A stretch of DNA of 64,000 nt. Origin: Hydrogenophaga sp. IBVHS1 (lineage in GTDB: Bacteria; Pseudomonadota; Gammaproteobacteria; Burkholderiales; Burkholderiaceae_C). Location: the NCBI RefSeq assembly GCF_002127265.1, contig NZ_NFUU01000001.1, positions 310,001-374,000 of the forward strand, read 5' to 3'. This document shows positions 53,022-61,481 of this stretch, piece by piece. The notes under the pieces were generated by a model. It did no database searches and was not told the DNA's origin. It worked only from the letters and a program-made list of their open reading frames with translations. The position numbers and the translations under genes were made by a program. Position 1 is the stretch's first letter. Each line of letters begins with the position of its first letter.

Positions 53022-55096
53022 ACTTTCTGCAACCCGTGCAGCAATGGTTCCGGCGCAATGCGTCCTGGGCCGGTGGCCTGGCCGCGCCCATGCTGGTCAT
53101 CACCATTCTTTCCATGATGGTGCTGCCGCTGCCCACCTGGCTGCTCGACACCTTCTTCACGCTCAACATCGCACTCGCCCTGGTGGTGATGATGGTGGCG
53201 GCCTACATGCGCCGCCCGCTCGATTTCTCGGTGTTCCCCACCGTGCTGCTGCTCACCACGCTGCTGCGCCTCTCGCTCAACGTGGCGTCCACCCGCGTGG
53301 TGCTGCTCGAAGGCCACACCGGCCCCGGCGCGGCTGGCGCGGTCATTGAGGCTTTTGGTCACTTTCTGATCGGCGGCAACTTCGCGGTCGGTTTCATTGT
53401 TTTCGTGATTCTGGTGGTGATCAACTTCGTGGTGATCACCAAGGGTTCCGAGCGCATCGCCGAGGTGTCGGCGCGCTTCACCCTGGACGCCATGCCCGGC
53501 AAGCAGATGGCGATCGACGCCGATTTGAACGCCGGCCTGATCGACGAGAAGGAAGCCAAGCGCCGGCGCGCCGAAGTGGGCGAAGAAGCCGAGTTCTTCG
53601 GCTCCATGGACGGTGCCTCCAAGTTCGTGCGCGGCGATGCCATCGCCGGCATCCTGATCCTGATCATCAACATCATTGGTGGCTTCGCCGTCGGCATGAT
53701 GCAGCACGGGCTCTCGATGGGCCAGGCAGCCGACAGCTACATCCTGCTGGCGGTGGGCGACGCGCTGGTGGCGCAGATTCCTTCGCTGCTGATCTCGGTG
53801 GCCGCGGCCATGGTGGTGTCGCGCGTGGGCAAGGACGCCGACCTGGGCGTGCAGGTGATGGAACAGATGTTCCTGTCCTCCAAGGTGCTCGGCATCGTGG
53901 CCGCCGTCCTCTTCGCGCTCGGCGTGGTGCCCGGCATGCCACACCTGTTCTTCCTGATGTTCTCGGCCGCCTTCGGCGCGCTCGCCTGGTGGCGCCACCA
54001 GGTCGAAAGCCGGCCCGCGCCCGTGCCCGAGGTGGTTGCACCGCAAGGCGACGGCGAAGCCACCTGGGAAGACCTGCAGCCGGTGGATCTGCTCGGCCTG
54101 GAGCTCGGCTACCGCCTCATTGCCCTGGTCGACAAGACGCGCCAGGGCGACCTGCTCACGCGCATCAAGGGCGTGCGCAAGAAGTTCGCGCAGGAAGTCG
54201 GTTTCCTGCCGCCGGCCGTGCATGTGCGCGACAACCTGGAGCTGCGCCCCAGCGGCTACCGCATCACGCTGCGCGGCGTGGTGGTGGGCGAGGGCGAGGT
54301 GTTCCCCGGCATGTTCCTGGCCATCGATCCGGGTGGCATCGGTACGCCGCTGATCGGCACACCCACCACCGACCCGGCCTTCGGCCTGCCGGCGCACTGG
54401 ATCGATGAAAAGCAGCGCGAGAGCGCGCAAATGGCCGGTTTTACGGTGGTTGATTCCGAGACTGTGCTGGCGACGCATCTTTCACACTTGATGCAAGTCC
54501 AGGCCGCGCGATTGCTCAGCCGGACGGAGACCCAGGACCTGGTTGAACACGTCACCCGCCTGGCCCCCAAACTGATCGAAGAAGTCGTGCCCAAGATGGT
54601 CCCCGTTGCCACCTTCCAGAAAGTCCTGCAGCTGCTGCTGGAAGAGTCGGTGCATGTGCGCGACATCCGCACCATCATCGAATCGCTGGCCGAGCACGCC
54701 ACCGCCACCACCGACCCGGTCGAGCTGGCCCGCCGTGTGCGCATGGCCCTGGCACCGGCCATCGTTCAGCAGATCTATGGCCCGGTCAAGGAACTGGAAG
54801 TCATTGCCATCGAACCTGGCCTGGAACGCCTCCTGATGCAGGCCCTATCCGGAGCCGCCAACGGCGCTCTTGACCCCGGCGTGGCCGAGATGCTGAGCAA
54901 GTCCGCCACCGACATCGCCAACCGGCAGGAAGAGAAGGGCGTGCCCGCCTGCCTGCTGGTGCCCGACGCCATCCGCAACGCCATGTCGCGCCTGCTGCGC
55001 CGGGCGGCACCGCGCCTGCAGGTGCTGGCGCACAGCGAAATTCCTGAAACCCACCTCATCCGCATCGGCCCGATTCTTGGAGAACTCGCAGCATGA
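53018..55096 (+). CDS. flhA: Flagellar export gate protein FlhA
   Basis: A 692-residue protein: eight membrane helices in the first 320 residues, including the conserved FHIPEP-region core (KGSERIAEVSARFTLDAMPGKQMAIDADLNAGLIDEKEA, quoted here in part only) and the large cytoplasmic ring domain (LGYRLIALVD; HLSHLMQVQAARLLSRTETQ; SEIPETHLIRIGPILGEL at the end). It forms a nonameric ring accepting export substrates. Overlaps flhB and flhF by 4 nt each. Confidence 0.97.
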   Translation: MNFLQPVQQWFRRNASWAGGLAAPMLVITILSMMVLPLPTWLLDTFFTLNIALALVVMMVAAYMRRPLDFSVFPTVLLLTTLLRLSLNVASTRVVLLEGHTGPGAAGAVIEAFGHFLIGGNFAVGFIVFVILVVINFVVITKGSERIAEVSARFTLDAMPGKQMAIDADLNAGLIDEKEAKRRRAEVGEEAEFFGSMDGASKFVRGDAIAGILILIINIIGGFAVGMMQHGLSMGQAADSYILLAVGDALVAQIPSLLISVAAAMVVSRVGKDADLGVQVMEQMFLSSKVLGIVAAVLFALGVVPGMPHLFFLMFSAAFGALAWWRHQVESRPAPVPEVVAPQGDGEATWEDLQPVDLLGLELGYRLIALVDKTRQGDLLTRIKGVRKKFAQEVGFLPPAVHVRDNLELRPSGYRITLRGVVVGEGEVFPGMFLAIDPGGIGTPLIGTPTTDPAFGLPAHWIDEKQRESAQMAGFTVVDSETVLATHLSHLMQVQAARLLSRTETQDLVEHVTRLAPKLIEEVVPKMVPVATFQKVLQLLLEESVHVRDIRTIIESLAEHATATTDPVELARRVRMALAPAIVQQIYGPVKELEVIAIEPGLERLLMQALSGAANGALDPGVAEMLSKSATDIANRQEEKGVPACLLVPDAIRNAMSRLLRRAAPRLQVLAHSEIPETHLIRIGPILGELAA

Positions 55097-56625
55097 ACAT
55101 CCAGCGTTTCACCGCCCCCACCTCGCGCGAGGCCATGGCCAAGGCGCGCATGTCTTTCGGCGACAGCGCCGTCATTCTCTCCACGCGATCCACCGGTGAA
55201 GGCTTCGAGGTGATGGCCGCCGCCGAGGAAAGCCTGGCCTCGCTGTCCGGTCACGGTGCCGCGCCTGCGCCGGCCCAGCGCCCTGCACCGGCTGCCCGCG
55301 CCAAGCCCATGGCAACGCCCGCCACCACCGACTCCGTGTCCAGCGACACCGAGGCGATGGCGATGAGCACGCTCTCGTTCCAGGACTACGTGCGTGAACG
55401 CATGCTGCGCAAGCGCCGCGCCGCGCTGCACGACGGCGCCAGCGCTGCCGCGCCCGAGCCTTTCGATCCGCCCCGCCGCGCCGCCGTGGCGCAGCCCGCA
55501 CCCGTGCAGCAGGCACCCACGCCGATGCCCGCCGCCGAGCCCATCAGCGTGCCCGTGCCGCGCTTCAACGACCCGGAAGCCTTGTTGCCACGCGCCCCGC
55601 AGCCGATCCGCACCCGTGCGAACCCCGAGCCCGCCTGGGAAGACTCGCAGCCGTCGACCCGCTTCGGCAACCAGGAGGACAGCCGCATGGCGGTGGAGCT
55701 CTCGGCTCTGAAAGACATGATCGAGGAGCGCTTCAACACGCTGGCGTGGCTGGGCTCGTCGCGGCAGAACCCGATCCAGTCCAACCTCATGCTCAAGCTG
55801 ATTCGCGCTGGCTTTTCGCCCGCGATGTCGCGCGCCGTGCTCGAACGCGTGCCGGCCGATGCCGCCGCGCCCGAAGCGGTGCGCTGGCTCATGGACGTGG
55901 TGACCCGCAATGTGAAGGTGGCGGCACCCGGTGCAGGCCTGTGTGATGAAGGTGGCGTGATCTCGCTGATCGGCGCCACCGGTGTGGGCAAGACCACCAC
56001 CGCGGCGAAGCTGGCGGCCCAGTGCGTCAAGCAGTTCGGCGCGGGCAGCGTGGGTCTGGTCACGCTCGACACCTACCGCGTTTCTGGCTACGAACAGCTG
56101 CGCGCCTTCGGTCGCATGCTCGGCGTGGTGGCGCACCAGGCGCAGGACCGCGCCGCGCTCAAGGACCTGCTCAACCTGCTCTCGGGCAAGCGCATGGTCA
56201 TCATCGATACCGCCGGCCTGGGCCAGCGCGACCAGCGCGTGCAGGACATGCTCGACCTGCTGGACATGCCCTCGGTCAAGAAGACCCTGGTGCTCAATGC
56301 CGGCTCCCAGGGCGACACGCTCGACGAGGTGCTCACCACCTTCAAGTCCAGCAAGCTGCATGGTGTGGTGCTCTCCAAGGTGGACGAAGCCGTCAAGCTC
56401 GGCCCGGCGCTGGACGCGCTGATTCGCCATGGCGTGACGCTGCGCGGCGTGGCCAACGGCCAGCGCGTGCCGGAAGACTGGCAGAACGCCGACGCCGCCG
56501 CGCTGGTGCGCCAGTCCATGGTGACGCAGGGCAAATCCGCCTACGACCCTCAGGCCACCGACATGGGTTTCTATTTCTCGCCGGCATCGGCCAGTGGCAT
56601 CACGCTGGGGGCTTCGCATGTTTGA
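55093..56625 (+). CDS. flhF: Flagellar SRP-like GTPase FlhF
   Basis: A 510-residue protein: an N-terminal basic domain (MNIQRFTAPTSREAMAKARM), a Pro/Ala-rich linker (about 50-200), then the NG GTPase domain with Walker A GATGVGKTTT (294-303), LVTLDTYRVSGYEQL and IIDTAGLGQRDQR. FlhF positions polar flagella and recruits early basal-body parts. Its usual regulator FlhG is encoded next, but that copy is degenerate. Confidence 0.95.
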   Translation: MNIQRFTAPTSREAMAKARMSFGDSAVILSTRSTGEGFEVMAAAEESLASLSGHGAAPAPAQRPAPAARAKPMATPATTDSVSSDTEAMAMSTLSFQDYVRERMLRKRRAALHDGASAAAPEPFDPPRRAAVAQPAPVQQAPTPMPAAEPISVPVPRFNDPEALLPRAPQPIRTRANPEPAWEDSQPSTRFGNQEDSRMAVELSALKDMIEERFNTLAWLGSSRQNPIQSNLMLKLIRAGFSPAMSRAVLERVPADAAAPEAVRWLMDVVTRNVKVAAPGAGLCDEGGVISLIGATGVGKTTTAAKLAAQCVKQFGAGSVGLVTLDTYRVSGYEQLRAFGRMLGVVAHQAQDRAALKDLLNLLSGKRMVIIDTAGLGQRDQRVQDMLDLLDMPSVKKTLVLNAGSQGDTLDEVLTTFKSSKLHGVVLSKVDEAVKLGPALDALIRHGVTLRGVANGQRVPEDWQNADAAALVRQSMVTQGKSAYDPQATDMGFYFSPASASGITLGASHV

Positions 56626-57418
56626 ACCCGGCTTCGACCAGGCCGCTGGCCTGCGCGCCGAAGTGCCCACGGGCAGTGCCGCCCTGGTGCCCGTGGCCAG
56701 CCCGGCCCAGCCGGCGCGCGCCTTTGAGTGGCTGTGCACCCTGGCCGGCACGCTGGCTGCCCAGGGTCGCGCGGTCGTGGTGGTGGATGCCACGGCCCAC
56801 GAATCCACCACCCGCGAATCGCGCGATGGCAGCCACCTGGGCTTGTTGCGCGCATTGCAGGATGCGTCCATCGCGAATCTGGAGCGCTCGGCCGACGGCG
56901 CCGACTGGCTCGTGATGCCCGGCGCCCAGGGGCTGCTGACGCTGCGCGAAACCGCGCAAGCCGCCGGTGCGCAGGCGGCGGTGTCGCGCTTGCTGGCGCC
57001 ATTCGCCTCGGGTGTGCTGGTGCTGCTGTTTGCCCCGGCGTTCGATCTTGCCGGCCTGCTGCCGGGCCTGGGTGCTCGCGCCCTGGTGCCGGTGATCGAG
57101 CAGCCGCAATCCAGCATCGACGCTTATGGCGCCGTCAAGCTGCTGCACACGGCAGGTCTGGCGCCGGTGCTCGCGCCACTGGCCAGCGGCGCGCCGGCCG
57201 CGCTGCAACTGGTGGTGAACACCGTGGCCGACACCGCGCAACGCCACCTGGGCCTGGCCCTCGATACCTGGCCTGCCGCCAGCTGGGCGCGGCGCGTGCA
57301 GGCCGGTGCCATCGAGCGCGGCCGCAAGACAGGCAACGACAACAACGGATACCACGGCCTTGTGCCGGGTGGATGGCAAGCGGGTCGAGCGAGTGCGACC
57401 CAACCTCTGTGGAGCTGA
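56618..57418 (+). CDS. Degenerate FlhG/FleN-like MinD-family protein
   Basis: A 266-residue protein in the place of flhG (between flhF and fliA, overlapping flhF by 8 nt). It retains the MinD-like beginning of the fold: VPVASPAQPARAFEWLCTLAGTLAAQGRAVVVVDA, quoted in part, aligning with the usual K-G-G-V-G-K-S region and the following helix and strand. The lysine-rich P-loop is replaced by AQPARAFE, so ATP hydrolysis is unlikely. The C-terminal half has no recognised motif. Probably a non-enzymatic FlhF partner or a decaying gene; without the P-loop the number-control function may be altered. Confidence 0.72.
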   Translation: MFEPGFDQAAGLRAEVPTGSAALVPVASPAQPARAFEWLCTLAGTLAAQGRAVVVVDATAHESTTRESRDGSHLGLLRALQDASIANLERSADGADWLVMPGAQGLLTLRETAQAAGAQAAVSRLLAPFASGVLVLLFAPAFDLAGLLPGLGARALVPVIEQPQSSIDAYGAVKLLHTAGLAPVLAPLASGAPAALQLVVNTVADTAQRHLGLALDTWPAASWARRVQAGAIERGRKTGNDNNGYHGLVPGGWQAGRASATQPLWS

Positions 57419-57420
57419 AG

Positions 57421-58137
57421 ATGTACACCGCCAAAGGGACCCTCAACCGCGACGACCAGCTGAAGAAGTACAGCCCGCTGGTGCGCCGCCTCGCCCACCA
57501 CATGATCGCCAAGCTGCCGCCCAGCGTGGAGCTGGACGACCTGATCCAGGTCGGCATGATCGGCCTGACGGAAGCGATCGCGCGCTTCGAGCCCACGCAG
57601 GGCGTGCAGTTCGAGACTTTTGCCAGCCAGCGCATTCGCGGCGCCATGATCGACGAACTGCGCGAAGGCGACTGGATGTCGCGCGGATCGCGCAAGAGCC
57701 AGAAAGACATCGAGCAGGCCGTGAACCGCCTGCAGCAGAAGCTGCACCGCGTGCCGCGCGAGAGCGAGATTGCCGAAGAAATGGGCATGACCCTGCCCGA
57801 CTACCAGCACCTGCTGGCCAAGGTGCGCGGCACCCAGCTGGTGTACCTGGAAGACATCAGTGGCAATGGCGACGACGACGACGGCTTCCTGGATCGCCAC
57901 ATGGGCGACCACGAGGCCGACCCATCGGCGAAGCTGCAGGACCACCGCATGCGCACCGCGCTCGTGGCCGCCATCAAGGTGCTGCCCGAGCGCGAGCAGC
58001 AGATCATGAGCATGTACTACGAGCACGACATGAACCTGAAGGAAATCGCCGCCGTGCTCGGCGTGACCGAGTCGCGCATCTGCCAGCTGCACAGCCAGTC
58101 GATTGCAAGACTTCGGGCCAAACTGCGCGAGCACTGA
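57421..58137 (+). CDS. fliA: RNA polymerase sigma factor FliA (sigma-28)
   Basis: A 238-residue flagellar sigma factor: region 2 with LVRRLAHHMIAKLPPSVELDDLIQVGMIGL (partial), region 3 (FETFASQRIRGAMIDELREGDWMSR, partial), and region 4 with LPEREQQIMSMYYEHDMNLKEIA and TESRICQLHSQ. It directs class III genes; three candidate target promoters are in this window. Its activity is held by FlgM (61027-61350). It starts 2 nt after the flhG-like gene. Confidence 0.97.
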   Translation: MYTAKGTLNRDDQLKKYSPLVRRLAHHMIAKLPPSVELDDLIQVGMIGLTEAIARFEPTQGVQFETFASQRIRGAMIDELREGDWMSRGSRKSQKDIEQAVNRLQQKLHRVPRESEIAEEMGMTLPDYQHLLAKVRGTQLVYLEDISGNGDDDDGFLDRHMGDHEADPSAKLQDHRMRTALVAAIKVLPEREQQIMSMYYEHDMNLKEIAAVLGVTESRICQLHSQSIARLRAKLREH

Positions 58138-58246
58138 GCCGCGCGGCCAGCCCGCCGCCTGAACCTTCACCCATTGCAGTCACTCGCCTCTGCCTTTAGA
58201 GTGAGCGAAATTTTCCTGGACTGGTGCTGAAGCGAAAGGAAGCTGC

Positions 58247-58636
58247 ATGTCGGGTGGAGACTGGAAGGAACTGTTCAACGCCGCGTGCGAAGGAGAGATC
58301 GAGCTGGTGCGTTACCACGCCAGGAATGGCGTGGACCTCGATTACGCGCACCCCGAGTTTCTCTCGACGCCGCTGGTGGCCTGCATCCTCGCGGGGCAGC
58401 CGGCGGTGGCCCACCTGCTGCTGGACGAGGGAGCCAATCCGCTGTTGCATTCCGAGTTCGACGGTGTCACGCCGGTGCAGGCCGCACGGCAGCTGGGGCT
58501 GACGGACGTGGAAGTGCGCCTGCGTTCCCTGGGTGCGCCGGAGCCGGTGGTACCCGGCCTGCTGGGAGGAGGCTGGTGGGGCCAGGCGCTCTGGGACCGC
58601 ATGCCCTGGCGCGCGGTGCCGCGTCGCTGGCTCTGA
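58247..58636 (+). CDS. Small ankyrin-repeat-like protein
   Basis: A 129-residue protein with two ankyrin-like units: WKELFNAACEGEIELVRYHARNGVDLDYAHPEF and LSTPLVACILAGQPAVAHLLLDEGANP (both quoted in part), then GVTPVQAARQLG. The tail is Gly/Trp-rich with an Arg-rich end (WDRMPWRAVPRRWL). Function unknown; ankyrin repeats mediate protein contacts. It follows fliA by 109 nt and may be read from the same transcript. Confidence 0.72.
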   Translation: MSGGDWKELFNAACEGEIELVRYHARNGVDLDYAHPEFLSTPLVACILAGQPAVAHLLLDEGANPLLHSEFDGVTPVQAARQLGLTDVEVRLRSLGAPEPVVPGLLGGGWWGQALWDRMPWRAVPRRWL

Positions 58637-58689
58637 CACCGCATCCCTTCCCGGTTCTCTTCAACACTCACGTTGCCAACGTGCATTCC

Positions 58690-59100
58690 ATGATCGACAT
58701 TCAGGCCCTTCAAAAACTTCTCGATCCCCTGTTTCCTGGCCTCATGGGCGTGCGGCTGCTGGAACTGGCGCCCGACCGCGTGGTGGCCGAGCTGGAGGTG
58801 CGGCCCGACCTGTGCACCGCCGGCGGCATCATGCATGGCGGCGCCTACATGGCGTTCGCCGACACCTTGGGTGCGGTCGGCACGGTGATCAATCTGGCAC
58901 CGGGTCACCACACCACGACCACGGATTCGAGCACCAAGTTCATTGCGGGGGCCAAGGTGGGCACCACGGTGAAGGGCGAGAGCGTGGCGCTGCACCGGGG
59001 CCGCACCACGATGGTCTGGGAGACCCGCATCACCAACGCCCAGGGCAAGCTGTGTGCGGTGGTGTCGCAGACGCAGCTGGTCATGGAAACCCGAGGCTAG
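58690..59100 (+). CDS. PaaI-family hotdog-fold thioesterase
   Basis: A 136-residue thioesterase: the family motif GGIMHGGAYMAFADTLGAVGT holds the catalytic Asp/Glu-type residues on the central helix, and TDSSTKFIAGAKVGTTVKGE is the usual strand pair. PaaI-type enzymes hydrolyse acyl-CoA or aryl-CoA thioesters. ATG 58690 is used; a GTG nine nt upstream is possible. Located 53 nt after the ankyrin-like gene, no operon mate of known function. Confidence 0.86.
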   Translation: MIDIQALQKLLDPLFPGLMGVRLLELAPDRVVAELEVRPDLCTAGGIMHGGAYMAFADTLGAVGTVINLAPGHHTTTTDSSTKFIAGAKVGTTVKGESVALHRGRTTMVWETRITNAQGKLCAVVSQTQLVMETRG

Positions 59101-59180
59101 GTCGTGCTGTTTCGCACGCGCGCCGGCCAGGGTGCTGCCAGATAATCCAGAGCGCTGACCACGCTGGCAGTGTCTTTTGA

Positions 59181-59750
59181 ATGAAGGTTTCCATGCGCTT
59201 GCACCTCTTCGCCCTCGCACTCGTCTCCCTCCTCGTTGCCGGCTGCGGCACCCAGTTGAAGGTGGCGCCCGTCGACCCGCAAACCGGACTCATCAAGTCG
59301 GAGAAGGGCACCGTCATCGAGGCCACTGTGGTCACTTCCCGCAAGTTTGCGCTCGCACAGCACAAGGGCATGGCCTTCGTATCGGGTGGCGGCACCTACG
59401 CCGTGGACCAGATGCGCGCCCTGGGCTACTTCGACCAGGTGGTGAGCTACGACGATCTGCAGAAGATCGTGATCGCCAACCGCCTGCAGGAGCAGGTGCC
59501 CAGCCTGAACGAGCCGATCGGCCTGAACAAGCTCTACCGCGCCTACAAGCCTTTCCTGTGGGTGCATTTCAAGCGCGTCCCGCGAGAAAACAAGACCTAC
59601 CTGCAGCTCGTGGCCATCAACCCCGACACGCTGGATGAGGTGTTCGTGAGCGAGGTCCATCTGGATTTCGTGTGGGCTGGCGTGAACGACCAGAACGCGC
59701 GTTATCCGCTCTTCAACGCGTTCAACCGCTGGGTCCAGCAGAACCGTTGA
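59181..59750 (+). CDS. Putative lipoprotein of unknown function
   Basis: A 189-residue protein with a signal peptide ending in a lipobox (LLVAGC, Cys22), so it is probably lipid-anchored. The mature part has no motif I recognise; it is of mixed alpha/beta character and contains several aromatic residues in the C-terminal half (WVHFKRVP, LDFVWAGVND). Start MKVSMRLHLF; an alternative ATG lies four codons in. It is followed 2 nt later by the hydrolase gene, so they are probably co-transcribed. Confidence 0.78.
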   Translation: MKVSMRLHLFALALVSLLVAGCGTQLKVAPVDPQTGLIKSEKGTVIEATVVTSRKFALAQHKGMAFVSGGGTYAVDQMRALGYFDQVVSYDDLQKIVIANRLQEQVPSLNEPIGLNKLYRAYKPFLWVHFKRVPRENKTYLQLVAINPDTLDEVFVSEVHLDFVWAGVNDQNARYPLFNAFNRWVQQNR

Positions 59751-59752
59751 AC

Positions 59753-60553
59753 ATGACACGGCCACAGCCTTTCTTCCGAGAGGCTGGCGACGGCCCAGGG
59801 GTGGTGTGCCTGCATTCGAATGCCAGTTCGTCCAGCCAGTGGCGCAGCCTCATGGATCGCCTCTCGCCACGCTTCCGGGTGGTGGCGCCCGATTCGTACG
59901 GCTCGGGCAAAAGCCCGGACTGGTCGTCCGACCGCACCATCTCGTTGCGCGATGAAGTGGACTTCGTGGAGCCTGCGCTCGAGCGGGCTGGCTCTCCGCT
60001 GGTGCTGGTGGGGCATTCGTATGGCGCGGCCATTGCACTGATCGCCGCCCTGGCCAACCCGCAGCGCGTGCGCGCCCTCGTGCTGTACGAACCCACGCTG
60101 TTCTCGCTGCTGGAGGCCGAGCGACCCTCCCCCAACGAGGCCGACGGCATTCGCCATGCGGTGGCTGCGGCGGCCGCCGCGCTGGACGCCGGCGACGAGG
60201 ACGCGGCCGCGCGCCATTTCATCGATTACTGGATGGCCCCCGGCAGCTGGCAGAAGACCCCCGAAGAACGCAAACCCGCCATGGCCGCTTCGGTCCGGGC
60301 GGTGCGCCGCTGGGCCCACGCGCTGATCACCGAGCCCACACCGCTGGCGGCGTTTCGAGGGTTGCAGGTGCCGGTGCTCTACATGGTGGGCGAGCGGTCC
60401 ACCGCCTCGGCGCATGGCGTGGCGCGCCTGCTGGGCTCAGCGCTGCCTCAGGTGGAGATGCGCCGTTTCGACCGGCTCGGCCACATGGGGCCGATCACCC
60501 ACGCGGAGTTGGTGAACGAGGCTATCGAGGGGTATCTGGATGGGCTGGCGTGA
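59753..60553 (+). CDS. Alpha/beta-hydrolase
   Basis: A 266-residue hydrolase with nucleophile Ser89 in GHSYGAA, oxyanion-region CLHSNASSSSQW (an HSN variant of H-G), acid in VGERSTASA context and catalytic His in DRLGHMGP. The reaction cannot be predicted; relatives hydrolyse esters or C-C bonds. It begins 2 nt after the lipoprotein gene and is followed by a bidirectional terminator. Confidence 0.87.
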   Translation: MTRPQPFFREAGDGPGVVCLHSNASSSSQWRSLMDRLSPRFRVVAPDSYGSGKSPDWSSDRTISLRDEVDFVEPALERAGSPLVLVGHSYGAAIALIAALANPQRVRALVLYEPTLFSLLEAERPSPNEADGIRHAVAAAAAALDAGDEDAAARHFIDYWMAPGSWQKTPEERKPAMAASVRAVRRWAHALITEPTPLAAFRGLQVPVLYMVGERSTASAHGVARLLGSALPQVEMRRFDRLGHMGPITHAELVNEAIEGYLDGLA

Positions 60554-60582
60554 CTGTCTTTGACCCGTGTCCCCAGAAAAAC

Positions 60583-60607
60583 AAAACGGCCCTCAAGGGG
60601 CCGTTTT
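60583..60607. terminator. Bidirectional rho-independent terminator
   Basis: AAAACGGCCC (60583-60592) and GGGCCGTTTT (60598-60607) form a 10-bp stem with T runs on both strands; it sits between the convergent hydrolase gene and flgN. Confidence 0.9.
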
Positions 60608-60626
60608 TTCATGGAGAAGGTACCGC

Positions 60627-61004
60627 TCAGGCGCGCAGGAAACCCCGGCCTGCGCCACCCATGGCGTTGGGCTTGACGATGCGGCCGTAGGTGGGTTGCT
60701 GCTGCAGGGCCTGCTGGGGCAGCAGGCTGCCCACGGCGCGTTCGCTCTGGGCGTTGGCGCGCAGCACGGCCGAGCGCAACTGGGCGAAGCGCTGGGCGGC
60801 GTTCTGCATGTCGTGCCGCAGGGTGCTCCCGGGCGCGGCGAATTCGCTGGTCTTGGGGGCCTGCTGCAGCACCGACTGCATGGTCGCGCTGGCCAGCTCG
60901 ACGCCAGTCGCATCGCCCTTGAGCAACGCGGTTTCCAGGGTGTCCAGGCTGGCTTGCAGCGTGGCGATCCAGGGGTGGGCGTTGTTCGCAGGCGAGTGGT
61001 TCAT
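60627..61004 (-). CDS. flgN: Flagellar export chaperone FlgN
   Basis: A 125-residue helical protein in the flgM-flgN position. FlgN escorts the hook-filament junction proteins FlgK and FlgL. Sequence support is modest (helical, GDATGVELASATM, ending QQPTYGRIVKPN), as is normal for FlgN; context decides. ATG 61004 is preferred over a far upstream one at 61061, which would overlap flgM. It lies 22 nt after flgM. Confidence 0.85.
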   Translation of the reverse strand: MNHSPANNAHPWIATLQASLDTLETALLKGDATGVELASATMQSVLQQAPKTSEFAAPGSTLRHDMQNAAQRFAQLRSAVLRANAQSERAVGSLLPQQALQQQPTYGRIVKPNAMGGAGRGFLRA

Positions 61005-61026
61005 GGCGATGGCTCGGTTTAAAAAA

Positions 61027-61350
61027 TCAGGCTCGTGCCCCTGACAGCATTTCGGCCGCATTGGCCAGCATCTTGTCGGCGATGGCTTCGGCGTTCACCT
61101 GGAACGTGCCGTTGGCGATCGACTGCCTCATGGCTTCCACCTTCTCGGCGTTGAACACTTCACCGCCGCCGCCCGGGCCCATGGCCGAGACGGTGGAAGG
61201 CGATAGCGTCACGGTGACGCCGGCCGCTGCAGGCGCGCCAGAGGCAGCGCCAGTGGCGGCAGGCGAGCCGGCGACGGGCTTGTCGGCCGCCTTCTGCGGG
61301 CCGCCGGCGACGGAACCAATGTACGAATCGGGTGAAGAATCGACTTTCAT
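61027..61350 (-). CDS. flgM: Anti-sigma-28 factor FlgM
   Basis: A 107-residue protein, N-terminal half disordered (Ala/Gly/Pro-rich), C-terminal half with the FliA-binding helices (FNAEKVEAMRQSIANGTFQVN and AEAIADKMLANAAEML). It holds FliA until hook completion, then is exported. A strong FliA promoter candidate lies upstream, giving negative feedback. Confidence 0.93.
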   Translation of the reverse strand: MKVDSSPDSYIGSVAGGPQKAADKPVAGSPAATGAASGAPAAAGVTVTLSPSTVSAMGPGGGGEVFNAEKVEAMRQSIANGTFQVNAEAIADKMLANAAEMLSGARA

Positions 61351-61390
61351 TTCACGCTCCAGACCCTGGTTTCAGGGCAATGTCATGAAA

Positions 61391-61417
61391 CTATCGACCG
61401 GGGTTGAGCGAACTTTA
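61391..61417 (-). promoter_or_regulatory. Sigma-28 (FliA) promoter for flgM
   Basis: On the minus strand: TAAAGTTC, 11-nt spacer, GTCGATAG. Seven of eight -35 bases and six of eight -10 bases match the enteric consensus, with ideal spacing. Located 41 nt upstream of flgM, consistent with FlgM autoregulation through FliA. Confidence 0.75.
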
Positions 61418-61481
61418 AACATATTTGCTGCGCAGTCTTGCGCAATCCGTCACGGCCCGGAGCAGGTGGCAGATGCCCGGC

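Noticed and set aside
54775..57117. 780-codon minus-strand frame opposite flhF
   Set aside because: Antisense shadow; flhF and its neighbours carry P-loop and family motifs.
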